Source of the DNA: Desulfurivibrio dismutans
GTDB lineage: Bacteria > Desulfobacterota > Desulfobulbia > Desulfobulbales > Desulfurivibrionaceae
Assembly: GCF_029210385.1 (NCBI RefSeq)
Contig: NZ_JARGDQ010000011.1
Location: 37,432-101,431 of the forward strand
DNA: 64,000 nucleotides
Reading direction: 5' to 3'
The notes beneath the pieces were generated by a model. The model saw only the letters and a program-made list of their open reading frames with translations. It searched no databases and was not told the DNA's origin. Shown piece after piece: positions 16,357-24,749 of this stretch; the first letter of the stretch is position 1; each line of letters starts with the position of its first letter. The translations under genes and the position numbers were made by a program.

Positions 16357-17333
16357 ACACATTGCCGGTGATGGAAATAGCCGAGGTCTTGCAGCAGGCC
16401 CGGCGGGTACTGGTGCTGACTCACGTCCACCCCGACGGCGATGCTTTGGGCTCGCAGCTTGGTCTGGGGATGGTCCTGCGGGGTATGGGCAAAGAGGTTT
16501 GCCTCTTCGGTGAGGCGGAGGTTTCCCACCTCTACGACTTTCTCCCCGGCGCCGGGGAGATCACCACCCAGCTGCCCGATCTTACCGCGTTCGACTGCGC
16601 CGTCGCCCTTGATTGCGGCGATGCTCATCGCCTGGGTGAAAACATGACCGCGCTGCTGGCCATCAAGCCCTTCCTGGTGCTTGATCACCACGCCGGCCAC
16701 CAGGATTTTGGCGACCGGCGCTGGGTTGACCCCCACCGGGCCTCCACCGGGGAAATGGTTTACGACCTGGCGATGGCCCTGGCGGCGGAGATTTCCCCCG
16801 AGGCCGCCTACTGCCTCTATACCGCCATTGTCTCCGATACCGGTTCTTTCAAGTATTCTTCCACCACCGCCGAAACCTTCCGGGTGGCCCGGGAACTGGT
16901 GCTGAAGGGCGTCAAACCGGCGGAGGTGGCGGGCAAACTGTTCGATAACTACAGCCTGGCCCGGCTGCGGCTGTTTCAGCGGGTGCTGGAAGGACTGAGT
17001 CTGCACTGCGGCGGCCGTATCGCCCTGATCAGCGCCCCCCAGCGTTTCTTTGCCGAAACCGGGGCCGCACCCCAGGATACCGAAGGTTTTATCAACTACC
17101 CCCGGGCCCTTACCAGCGTTAAGGTGGCGGCCTTCCTGAAAGAGGCGGAAGCCGGCATGGTTACAGTCAGCCTGCGTTCCAAGGGGTCGGGTTACGATGT
17201 CTCCAGGGTGGCGGCCATGTTCGGTGGCGGCGGCCACCGTAACGCCGCCGGCTTCAAGCGATTCGATACCTCCATTGAGCAACTCTCCGGCGAGCTTTTG
17301 CGGGCCCTGGAACCCGTGGTGGAAAAGTGCTGA
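16353..17333 (+). CDS. nrnA: DHH/DHHA1 phosphoesterase, NrnA-like oligoribonuclease/pAp phosphatase
   Basis: NrnA degrades short RNA oligonucleotides and in several bacteria also dephosphorylates pAp. The 326-residue product has the DHH motifs THVHPDGDALGSQ (about 23-35), ALDCGD, LVLDHHAGHQDFG and the DHHA1 glycine-rich motif FGGGGHRNAAGF near the C-terminus. It lies between rbfA and truB, the usual position in many bacteria. Both junctions overlap by a few bases. Confidence 0.92.
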   Translation: MNTLPVMEIAEVLQQARRVLVLTHVHPDGDALGSQLGLGMVLRGMGKEVCLFGEAEVSHLYDFLPGAGEITTQLPDLTAFDCAVALDCGDAHRLGENMTALLAIKPFLVLDHHAGHQDFGDRRWVDPHRASTGEMVYDLAMALAAEISPEAAYCLYTAIVSDTGSFKYSSTTAETFRVARELVLKGVKPAEVAGKLFDNYSLARLRLFQRVLEGLSLHCGGRIALISAPQRFFAETGAAPQDTEGFINYPRALTSVKVAAFLKEAEAGMVTVSLRSKGSGYDVSRVAAMFGGGGHRNAAGFKRFDTSIEQLSGELLRALEPVVEKC

Positions 17334-18091
17334 ATGGGGCTGTGCTGCCGGTGGATAAACCGGCGGGGCCGTCATCCTTTCGCATGGTGCAACTGGTACG
17401 GCGGGCCACCGGTATCAAGAAGGTCGGCCACGCCGGCACCCTGGACCCCTTTGCCTCCGGCCTGCTGCTGATCTGCATCGGCCGCCCGGCCACCCGCCTG
17501 GTTGATCGCCTGATGGTCGGCGACAAGGAGTATGAAGCCACGGTGCAGTTGGGTGTGGCCACCACCACCCATGACCCGGAAGGGGATATCCTGGCGCATC
17601 ACCCGGTCACGGCAAGCCACCTCAGCGGCCTGGAAGAGGCTTTGCAATCCTTCCGGGGCGAGTTGTGGCAGAGCCCACCGGCCTTTTCCGCCGCCAAGCA
17701 CCAAGGTAAACCCCTTTACAGCTACGCCCGTCGGGGCGAGATGATCAGCAAGCCGCCCCGCCGGGTGCTGGTCCATGAACTGCGACTGATCGAACTGGAC
17801 CGTCGGCAGGGCCGGGCGGTGCTGCGGGTGCGCTGCAGCAAGGGTACCTACATCCGCAGCCTGGCCCACGACCTGGGGCAAAACCTGGGCTGCGGCGCTC
17901 ATTTGGCGGCCTTGCGCCGCTTGGCCAGCGGGGATTTCCAGGTGGAGCAGGCCCTGCCCGGCGAGCGTTTGCTGGAACCCGAGGCCGCCGCCGCTCTTGC
18001 CGCCCATGCCCTTGAGTTACCGGAAGTCGAAGCCCGGCTGCAGGGCAACGCCCAGGTCGAACCCCACCAGGGCCAACTACTAAAACCTTGA
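17327..18091 (+). CDS. truB: tRNA pseudouridine-55 synthase
   Basis: TruB makes pseudouridine 55 in the T-loop of tRNAs. The 254-residue protein has the catalytic signature KVGHAGTLDPFASGLL with nucleophile Asp40, and the later motif RVRCSKGTYIRSLAHDLG. It starts with GTG at 17327, overlapping nrnA by 7 bases; no in-frame ATG lies near. It is rather short, so the C-terminal PUA-like domain is reduced. The 136-base gap to rpsO contains three tandem TTAGTTG heptamers at about 18128. Confidence 0.94.
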   Translation: MLNGAVLPVDKPAGPSSFRMVQLVRRATGIKKVGHAGTLDPFASGLLLICIGRPATRLVDRLMVGDKEYEATVQLGVATTTHDPEGDILAHHPVTASHLSGLEEALQSFRGELWQSPPAFSAAKHQGKPLYSYARRGEMISKPPRRVLVHELRLIELDRRQGRAVLRVRCSKGTYIRSLAHDLGQNLGCGAHLAALRRLASGDFQVEQALPGERLLEPEAAAALAAHALELPEVEARLQGNAQVEPHQGQLLKP

Positions 18092-18227
18092 CGGTCGGGG
18101 CGGATTTGAGTATGTAGAGCTAGGCGTTAGTTGTTAGTTGTTAGTTGATTGTTGCGCCGTTAAGTAGGAATGGCCGGTAACCGCTGACCATCTCCCGAAT
18201 GTTTAATTTTTTTTAAGGAGTTTCATC

Positions 18228-18497
18228 GTGACCCTGACAGTTGAAGACAAACAGGCCATTATGGCCGAATACGGCACCCACGACAAGGACACCGGTTCGC
18301 CCGAGGTACAGGTCGCCTTGTTGAGCGCCCGGATTACCTACCTGACCGAGCACTTCAAGGTTAACAAGAAAGATCACCACTCCCGGCGGGGCCTGCTCAA
18401 GCTGGTCGGCCAGCGCCGCCGCCTGCTGGATTATGTAAAAAACCAGGATGTTGAACGGTATCGTAATCTGATTCAGCGCCTGGGCATCCGCAAGTAA
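18228..18497 (+). CDS. rpsO: 30S ribosomal protein S15
   Basis: S15 binds 16S rRNA early in platform assembly. The 89-residue sequence contains the family hallmarks [19 protein letters not shown] and [20 protein letters not shown]. The start is GTG at 18228, preceded by AAGGAG at 18215. The gene lies upstream of pnp in the classic order. In E. coli S15 represses its own translation through its leader; no clear pseudoknot is visible here. Confidence 0.98.
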   Translation: MTLTVEDKQAIMAEYGTHDKDTGSPEVQVALLSARITYLTEHFKVNKKDHHSRRGLLKLVGQRRRLLDYVKNQDVERYRNLIQRLGIRK

Positions 18498-18523
18498 TAC
18501 TGAGCCGGGATGCCGCGATGGGG

Positions 18524-18560
18524 GGGGGTCAGGTCTGTGCAAGATCTGACCCCCGTGTTT
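18524..18560 (+). terminator. rho-independent terminator downstream of rpsO
   Basis: GGGGGTCAGGTC pairs with GATCTGACCCCC (one G-T) around a seven-base loop, then GTGTTTTTT. It would reduce read-through from rpsO into pnp. The GGGGTCAGGTC arm resembles REP-type hairpin ends, so it may be a domesticated repeat. Confidence 0.65.
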
Positions 18561-18607
18561 TTTGGTAACTGTTCACCAGGCCGATAACCAATCGATTATA
18601 ACGGGTC

Positions 18608-18715
18608 GTAATCGTTCAGCAGTGCCGTAGATTCGGGCAAGCAGCCGGGCGCCGCGTACTCCGCGTACGCAAGCCCGGCTGATCGCCCGAAGATGCGGTG
18701 CTGCTGAACGATTAC
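18608..18715. repeat. 108-bp palindromic element between rpsO and pnp
   Basis: This copy ends in GTAATCGTTCAGCAG and its exact complement. Inner stems AGCCGGGC/GCCCGGCT and CGCGTAC/GTACGC follow the family plan. Its minus-strand frame equivalent to the one translated in holB is open from end to end, reading V-I-V-Q-Q-H-R-I-F-G-R-S and so on. The element lies in the presumed pnp leader, 83 bases before the pnp start. Confidence 0.92.
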
Positions 18716-18797
18716 GTTTTTGTGTAGGTCGCATTTCAAGGGAGATACGACCTAAGCTGTATGCCAAGGAATAAGGAAAAGGAAGGATAAGGAAAAC

Positions 18798-20912
18798 ATG
18801 GAAAAGAAAGTAAGTATTGAACTTGCCGGCAGAAACCTCACCATCGAAACCGGTCGTTTGGCCAAGCAGGCCGGCGGCTCGGTGTTGGTAACCTACGGCC
18901 AGAGCGTGGTGCTGGTTACCGCCACCGCCTCCCGCGAGCCCAAGGATAATCTCGATTTTCTGCCGTTGACCATCGAATATCAGGAGCGCTTCTACGCCGT
19001 CGGTCGGATTCCCGGCAGCTTCTTCCGCCGTGAAATCGGCCGCCCCACCGACAACGAAACCCTGGCCTGCCGGATCATCGACCGCCCCCTGCGGCCGCTG
19101 TTCCCCGCCGGTTACCGCCATGAAACCCAGATTATCGCCACCGTGCTCTCCGCCGACCAGGAGAACGATCCCAGCCTGATGGCCATGCTGGGCGCCTCGG
19201 CGGCCCTGGGCGTCTCCTCCATTCCCTTTCTTGGTCCCATCGCCGGGGTGCGGGTGGGCATGGTGGACGGCGAGTATGTCCTCAACCCCACCCAGGAGCA
19301 GCGCAAGAACTCCACCCTGGACCTCATCGTGGCCGGCAGCAAGCAGGCGGTGGTGATGGTGGAAGGCGGGGCCGCCAGCCTCTCCGAGGAGGAGGTCAAA
19401 AACGGCATCTTCTTCGCCCACGAATCCCTGCAGCCCCTGCTGGCCATGCAGGATGAACTGCAGGCGGCGGCGGGCAAGCCCAAGATGGAGGTGCCGGCAC
19501 CCAAGGTGGACGAGCAGTTGCGCCAGCGAGTGCACGAGCTGGCCGCCGACGACATGCGCCGGGTGATCACCACCATCGACAAACAGGAGCGGGGCGAAGC
19601 CGACGCGGTACTGACAGATAAGGTGCTGACGGCTCTCGAGGAAGAACTGGCCGCCGCAGCCGGTGACGAGCTGCCGATCAAGCTGAAGGAAGCCAAGGGG
19701 CATCTCAAGGATCTCAAGAAGCAGATGATCCGGGAGCGCATTACCAAAGAACGGGTGCGGATCGACAACCGCCGGCTGGATGAGGTACGGCCCATCAGCA
19801 GCGAGGTGGGGGTGCTGCCCCGGGTGCACGGTTCGGCGCTGTTTACCCGCGGCGAGACCCAGGTCATGGTCAGCGCCACCCTGGGCAGCGGCGAGGACGA
19901 GCAGCGCATTGAATCTTTGAGCGGCATGTCGTTCAAGCCCTTCATGCTGCACTACAACTTCCCCCCTTACTGTGTCGGCGAGGTGCGTTTCCTGCGTGGC
20001 CCCAGCCGACGGGATATCGGCCACGGCGCCCTGGCCGAGCGGGCCATCCAGGCGGTGCTGCCGGATGCCGAGAGCTTTCCCTACACCATCCGGGTGGTCT
20101 CCGAGGTACTGGAATCCAACGGTTCCTCCTCCATGGCCACCATTTGCGGCGCTTCCCTGTCGCTGATGGATGCCGGGGTGCCGTTGCAAAAACCGGTGAG
20201 CGGCATAGCCATGGGTTTGATCAAGGAAGGCGACGACATCGCCGTCCTTTCCGACATCCTGGGCGATGAAGATCACCTGGGCGACATGGACTTCAAGGTG
20301 GCCGGTACCGAAGACGGCATCACCGCCCTGCAGATGGACATCAAGCTGGAAGGGGTGTCCCGGGAGATCATGAGCCAGGCCCTGAACCAGGCCCGGGAAG
20401 GGCGGCTGCACATCCTGGGCAAAATGAAGGAGGCCATCGACGCACCCCGCAGCGACGTGCCGGCCCATGCCCCCAAGATGTTCAGCATCACCATCAACCC
20501 GGACAAGATCCGCGACCTCATCGGCCCCGGCGGCAAGGTGATCAAGGCCATCACCGCCGAGTACGGCATCAAGATGGATGTCACCGACGACGGTAAGGTC
20601 AAGATCTTCGCCCCCTCCGGCGAGATCGCCGAGAAGGTCAAGGAAGAGGTGCTGAGCCTCACCGCCGAGGCCGAGGTGGGCAAGGTGTACAAGGGTGTGG
20701 TCCAGAAGATCATGGACTTCGGCGCCTTTGTCCAGATCCTGCCCGGCACCGACGGTCTGGTGCATATCTCCGAGCTGGAGCATCAGCGGGTCAACAAGGT
20801 CACCGACGTGCTCAACGAGGGCGACGAGGTGATGGTCAAGGTCCTGGAGATCGATTCCCGGGGCAAAATCCGGCTGAGCCGCAAAGCTTTGCTGAATGAG
20901 GATAAGTCCTGA
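18798..20912 (+). CDS. pnp: polyribonucleotide nucleotidyltransferase
   Basis: PNPase degrades RNA 3'-5' by phosphorolysis. The 704-residue protein shows two RNase PH-like domains with an all-alpha linker, phosphate-site and RNA-binding motifs such as FFRREIGRPTDNETL, GSSSMATICGASL and GIAMGLI. A KH domain (DKIRDLIGPGGKVIKAI, near 570) and an S1 domain (GKVYKGVVQKIMDFGAFV, near 630) follow. The start is set by an AAGGAAGGATAAGGA purine tract. The stop lies at the beginning of the M16 reading frame. Confidence 0.98.
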   Translation: MEKKVSIELAGRNLTIETGRLAKQAGGSVLVTYGQSVVLVTATASREPKDNLDFLPLTIEYQERFYAVGRIPGSFFRREIGRPTDNETLACRIIDRPLRPLFPAGYRHETQIIATVLSADQENDPSLMAMLGASAALGVSSIPFLGPIAGVRVGMVDGEYVLNPTQEQRKNSTLDLIVAGSKQAVVMVEGGAASLSEEEVKNGIFFAHESLQPLLAMQDELQAAAGKPKMEVPAPKVDEQLRQRVHELAADDMRRVITTIDKQERGEADAVLTDKVLTALEEELAAAAGDELPIKLKEAKGHLKDLKKQMIRERITKERVRIDNRRLDEVRPISSEVGVLPRVHGSALFTRGETQVMVSATLGSGEDEQRIESLSGMSFKPFMLHYNFPPYCVGEVRFLRGPSRRDIGHGALAERAIQAVLPDAESFPYTIRVVSEVLESNGSSSMATICGASLSLMDAGVPLQKPVSGIAMGLIKEGDDIAVLSDILGDEDHLGDMDFKVAGTEDGITALQMDIKLEGVSREIMSQALNQAREGRLHILGKMKEAIDAPRSDVPAHAPKMFSITINPDKIRDLIGPGGKVIKAITAEYGIKMDVTDDGKVKIFAPSGEIAEKVKEEVLSLTAEAEVGKVYKGVVQKIMDFGAFVQILPGTDGLVHISELEHQRVNKVTDVLNEGDEVMVKVLEIDSRGKIRLSRKALLNEDKS

Positions 20913-20938
20913 TCCAGCAAACTACACTGGCCAATGGA

Positions 20939-22186
20939 GTGCGGATCGTCACCGAGGCCACCCCGTCGCGGGTGGCCTCGGTGGGGTTCTGGGTGCAGGT
21001 AGGGGCCCGGGACGAGCACGATCTGACCAACGGCTGTTCCCATTTTGTCGAGCACATGCTCTTCAAGGGCACCCAGCGGCGGGCGGCTCACCAGATCGCC
21101 CGCGAGTTTGATGTTATGGGTGGCACCGCCAACGCCTTCACTTCCACCGAAGCCACCTGTTATCACGCCACGGTGCTGGCCGAACGACTGCCGCAACTGG
21201 TGGACCTGCTCACCGACATGGTGCTCAACTCCAACTTTGCCCCGGCCGAGGTGGAGCATGAACGGGAGGTGATTCTGCAGGAAATCGCCATGGTGGAAGA
21301 TACCCCCGACGACCTGGTACACGACCTGTTCAATCGCCAGTTCTGGGGCCGGCATACCCTGGGTAACCCGGTCCTGGGGCTGCCCCGGGTGATCGGCGCC
21401 CTTCCTCCAGGTCATATCCGCGACTTCCATCGCCGCCATTATCAACCTTCTCGGATCGTCATCGCCGCCGCCGGTCAGGTGGATCACCAACATTTTTGTG
21501 AACTCTGCCGACAGGGCTGGGACCAGCTCGCCGCCGGCGGCAGTGTTTCCGGCGGTCCTGATTTTTCCCGCCAGCCGCCGGTGCGGCCCCAGCCCAGCCG
21601 CCAAATTATCAACCGCGATCTGGAACAGGCCCACCTGGTGTTGGGGGTCAGCGCCCCGGCGGAAAACGCCCCCGAGCGTTATGCCCTGCACCTGCTTAAC
21701 ACGGTGCTGGGCGGCAACATGAGTTCCCGACTGTTCCAGGAAATCCGGGAAAAGCGGGGGTTGGCCTACGCCGTCTTTTCTTATGTCAACTCCCACAGCG
21801 ACAGCGGCGCCCTGGCCATTTATCTGGGCATTGATCCCCGGGCCGCCAACGAGGCCCTGGCGGTGGTGGGACAGGAGGTCCGCCGCCTGGGCCAACAGCG
21901 GCTCAGCGACGAGGAACTGGCCGAGGCCCGCGATTACGCCCGGGCGGTGATCCTGCTGGCCGAGGAGAATATGGAGAGCCGGATGGCCCGCCTGGCCCGC
22001 AACATCATCACCCACGGTCGCCCTCTGCCCCTGGAGGAGATCCTTGGCGCTCTCAAGCGGGTCAGCGCCGAGGATATCCGGCAACTGGCGACGGAGCTCT
22101 TTGCCCGCCCCCTGAGCGCCACTGCCCTGGGGCCGGTGGCCGAGGACGACGAAGAGGCGCTGGACTGGCGCGCCCTGGATGGCTGA
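20939..22186 (+). CDS. M16 family zinc metallopeptidase
   Basis: The 415-residue protein (from GTG 20939) is a processing-peptidase-like M16 enzyme. The inverted zinc motif HFVEH is at residues 35-39 and the third ligand lies in EHEREVILQEIAMVED. Family-like sequence starts earlier: the frame upstream reads I-Q-Q-T-T-L-A-N-G-V-R-I-V-T-E, the usual M16 beginning. It has no ATG, GTG or TTG between the TAA at 20903 and 20939. The true start may therefore be CTG at 20909 or a non-standard codon overlapping the pnp stop. A pnp-M16 order is common in bacteria. Confidence 0.9.
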   Translation: MRIVTEATPSRVASVGFWVQVGARDEHDLTNGCSHFVEHMLFKGTQRRAAHQIAREFDVMGGTANAFTSTEATCYHATVLAERLPQLVDLLTDMVLNSNFAPAEVEHEREVILQEIAMVEDTPDDLVHDLFNRQFWGRHTLGNPVLGLPRVIGALPPGHIRDFHRRHYQPSRIVIAAAGQVDHQHFCELCRQGWDQLAAGGSVSGGPDFSRQPPVRPQPSRQIINRDLEQAHLVLGVSAPAENAPERYALHLLNTVLGGNMSSRLFQEIREKRGLAYAVFSYVNSHSDSGALAIYLGIDPRAANEALAVVGQEVRRLGQQRLSDEELAEARDYARAVILLAEENMESRMARLARNIITHGRPLPLEEILGALKRVSAEDIRQLATELFARPLSATALGPVAEDDEEALDWRALDG

Positions 22187-22198
22187 AAGGTAGACCTT

Positions 22199-23032
22199 AT
22201 GCCCGAGGGAACTGACGCCGGCGGCCACCTGCAAGAGCTGTTTTTTTGCGTACTGGGCGGCGGCAGCAAGGGTAATGCCACTTACGTGGAAGCCGGTGCG
22301 ACCCGGCTGCTGATCGATGCCGGTTTTTCCGGCCGGGAAATCGAAACCCGGCTGGACGCCTTGGGCATCGACCCGGCCGGGCTCACCGCCATCCTGCTTA
22401 GCCATGAGCACGGCGACCATATCCGGGGAGCGGGGGTGCTGTCGCGCCGCTATCATCTGCCCCTGTACGCCAATCGCCCTACTTTGCAGGCGGCGGCCAA
22501 AGGCTTGGGTAGTCCCGCCGCCGTCCATGAGTTCACTTCCGGCGCTGCTTTTTACTGCGGGGATCTCCGGATTCACCCCTTCGCCGTTTCCCACGACGCC
22601 GCCGAACCGGTGGGTTTCCTGCTGGAGGCCGGCGGCCTGCGGCTGGGTCACTGCACCGACCTGGGCATGGTCTCCCGCCTGACCCGCCACCGCTTAACCG
22701 GTTGCCACGCCCTGGTGCTGGAATGCAACCACGACCCGGAGATGCTGGCCGCCGGCCCGTACACCCCGGCCCTGAAGCAAAGGGTTCGTTCCCGCCACGG
22801 CCACCTGGCCAACCACGAAGCCGCCGAACTGCTGACGGAACTGCTTCATCCGGGCTTAAGTCAGGTGGTTCTGAGTCATCTCAGTGAAACCAACAATACC
22901 CCCGAACTGGCCGCCCAGGCCGTCCACGCCGCCTTGGCCGCCATCACCCATCATCCCCACCAGCCTCAACTGACCATCGCCTGCCAGCAAAAAGGCAGCA
23001 AGCTCTGTCGCCTGGCCACCAACAGTAAATAA
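22199..23032 (+). CDS. metallo-beta-lactamase-fold hydrolase, YycJ/WalJ-like
   Basis: The 277-residue product has the MBL motif SHEHGDH (residues 68-74) and the family start FFCVLGGGSKGNATYVE, close to YycJ/WalJ proteins, which are putative exonucleases or wall-related hydrolases. Further metal ligands are likely in VSHDAAEPVG, HCTDLG and LSHLSETNN. The gene lies 12 bases after the M16 gene and ends the plus-strand run. The substrate is unknown. Confidence 0.85.
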   Translation: MPEGTDAGGHLQELFFCVLGGGSKGNATYVEAGATRLLIDAGFSGREIETRLDALGIDPAGLTAILLSHEHGDHIRGAGVLSRRYHLPLYANRPTLQAAAKGLGSPAAVHEFTSGAAFYCGDLRIHPFAVSHDAAEPVGFLLEAGGLRLGHCTDLGMVSRLTRHRLTGCHALVLECNHDPEMLAAGPYTPALKQRVRSRHGHLANHEAAELLTELLHPGLSQVVLSHLSETNNTPELAAQAVHAALAAITHHPHQPQLTIACQQKGSKLCRLATNSK

Positions 23033-23056
23033 ACCCCGAGGCGATCCCCAAGAAGA

Positions 23057-23130
23057 TAAAAGCCAGTCAGCACCGCAGGTTGCGGCAAGCGGGCCGATCG
23101 CCGCAACCTGCGGTGCTGACTGGTTTTTAT
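23057..23130. terminator. long hairpin between convergent genes
   Basis: A nearly perfect stem of about 30 bp, including 24 exact base pairs (CCAGTCAGCACCGCAGGTTG and onward), encloses a 13-base loop and ends in TTTTTA, with TAAAA on the other side. It lies between the convergent hydrolase and response-regulator genes and reaches the latter's stop codon. It can serve as a bidirectional terminator. The core GCACCGCAGGTTGCGG...GATCGCC resembles the 108-bp palindromic family without its tip. Confidence 0.8.
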
Positions 23131-24560
23131 GGGTCGTCCAGGCGGCGGTAAAGGGTGCGCCGGCCGATGCCCAGGATTTGGGCGGCCCGACGTTTGTTGC
23201 CGTCCACTTGTTCCAGCACCAGACGGACGTAGCGGTTGGCCACTTCTTCCAGCGAGGGCAACTCACCCGGATCGTCCGGCGACTCCGGCAGCATTTGCCG
23301 GGTCAGGCCGGCCGGGTCGCCGGGGTGGCTTGCTCCTGGCCAATCCTCCTCGCCGTTAAGCCGGCCGTTGTTGGTGCCCCGCCGTACCCGTTCCGGCAGG
23401 TGTTCCAGGCCGATCTCCCGCCCCGGGCAGAAGGCCACCGCCCGCTCCATGGTGTTTTTCAGTTCCCGCACGTTGCCGGGGAACGTATAACGGCGCAGGC
23501 GGGCCAGGGCGTCGGGGGAAATGCTGCGGGCCGGGCGGTTCATTCTGGTGGCGAACAGATCGATGAAACGGGCGCAGAGCAGTTCCAGGTCGTCTCCCCG
23601 CCGGCGCAGGGGCGGCACCTCCAGGCGGAAGGTTTCCAGGCGGTAATAAAGATCCTCCCGGAAACGGCCTTCCCGCACCTCTGCTTCCAGATCCCGGTTA
23701 CCGGCGGCGATAATCCTTACATCCACCTGCTGTTCCCGGTCGGAACCCACCGGCCGCAGACGGCCGTCCTGCAGGATGCGCAGTAGCTTGGCCTGCAGGT
23801 TCAGGGGCAATTCACCGATTTCATCCAGCAGCAGGGTGCCGCCCTGGGCCTCCAGGAATAGCCCCTGCCGGGGTCTTTCCGCCCCGCTGAAGGCTCCGGC
23901 GGCGTGCCCGAAAAACTCACTTTCCGCCAGTTCGGCGGGAATGCCGGCACAGTTGACGGCAATCATCTTGCTGGCGGCGCGGGAACTCTCGGCGTGCACC
24001 GCCCGGGCCACCAGCTCTTTTCCCACTCCGCTTTCGCCAGTAATCAGTACCGGGCCGCCGGCCGCCGCCACCTGGCCGATGGCGGCAAAGAGCCGGCGCA
24101 TGACGCCGCTGCGGCCGATAATGCCGTGGAAATCCTCCTCCCCGCGCCCCAGCAGTTCCCGGAAATGCTCCACTTCCCGGCGTAGCCGCCGGGTTTCGAG
24201 CGTCCGCTTAAGGCACAGCAACAGATGATCCAGGTCCAAAGGCTTGGTGAGAAAATCATCGGCCCCCTTTTTCAGGGCCTCCACCGCCTGGGGGACGGTG
24301 CCGAAGGCGGTGATGATAATCAGCGCCGGCCGGGGCGGCGGCAGGGCGGCGAGCCGCTCCAGCAGCTCCAGGCCGTCGGGGCCGGGCAGGCGCAGATCGC
24401 TTAGCACCAGGTCCGGCTGCCAGCTCTGCACCAGGGCCCAGGCCGTCGGCACATCGCCGGCGCTGCGGACCCTGAATCCGGCGTCGGTCAGCTCTTCACC
24501 AAGCAGCTCGCGCAGCCCCCGGTCATCTTCAACAATTAATATTTTTTCTGTTGTGTCCAT
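23127..24560 (-). CDS. sigma-54-dependent response regulator, NtrC/ZraR type
   Basis: The 477-residue protein has a receiver domain with phospho-acceptor Asp55 (LVLSDLRLPG), an AAA+ domain with Walker A GESGVGKE (about 175-182), and a Fis-type C-terminal helix-turn-helix (NKRRAAQILGIGRRTLYRRL). The sigma-54 contact loop reads GAFSGA instead of GAFTGA, a conservative Thr-to-Ser change. It is encoded after its likely sensor kinase, separated by a copy of the palindromic element. A sigma-54-type promoter lies beyond the kinase at 26386, a probable target. Confidence 0.95.
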   Translation of the reverse strand: MDTTEKILIVEDDRGLRELLGEELTDAGFRVRSAGDVPTAWALVQSWQPDLVLSDLRLPGPDGLELLERLAALPPPRPALIIITAFGTVPQAVEALKKGADDFLTKPLDLDHLLLCLKRTLETRRLRREVEHFRELLGRGEEDFHGIIGRSGVMRRLFAAIGQVAAAGGPVLITGESGVGKELVARAVHAESSRAASKMIAVNCAGIPAELAESEFFGHAAGAFSGAERPRQGLFLEAQGGTLLLDEIGELPLNLQAKLLRILQDGRLRPVGSDREQQVDVRIIAAGNRDLEAEVREGRFREDLYYRLETFRLEVPPLRRRGDDLELLCARFIDLFATRMNRPARSISPDALARLRRYTFPGNVRELKNTMERAVAFCPGREIGLEHLPERVRRGTNNGRLNGEEDWPGASHPGDPAGLTRQMLPESPDDPGELPSLEEVANRYVRLVLEQVDGNKRRAAQILGIGRRTLYRRLDDP

Positions 24561-24591
24561 ATTTTTTGGTACATCCAGCTCATTCTGGCAC

Positions 24592-24700
24592 GTAACTGTT
24601 CAGCCGTGCCCCAGGTTGCGGTAAGCCAGGTCGGCGAAGCGTACATCAGGTACTCAAGCCGACCTGATCGCCGGAAGATGGGGTGCTGCTGGACAGTTAC
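24592..24700. repeat. 109-bp palindromic element between kinase and regulator genes
   Basis: The ends are GTAACTGTTCAGCCG and CTGCTGGACAGTTAC, with two mismatches. The inner stems are CAGGTCGGC/GCCGACCTG and GCGTACATCAGGTAC. The middle stem has changed on both sides relative to other copies and still pairs. It sits 31 bases upstream of the response-regulator start inside the presumed operon, so it would be transcribed as an intercistronic hairpin. Confidence 0.88.
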
Positions 24701-24749
24701 ATTTTTTGTAACCTTTTGCTCCCGGCCAGGCTCAACGGGCTGCCACCGT

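Noticed and set aside
18573..20783. 736-codon open frame antisense to pnp
   Set aside because: Its translation is a mirror of pnp codon bias and its upstream end runs through the palindromic element; no conserved motif is visible.
20783..22690. 635-codon open frame antisense to the M16 and hydrolase genes
   Set aside because: The plus-strand genes carry clear catalytic motifs, while this frame shows only composition-driven sequence.
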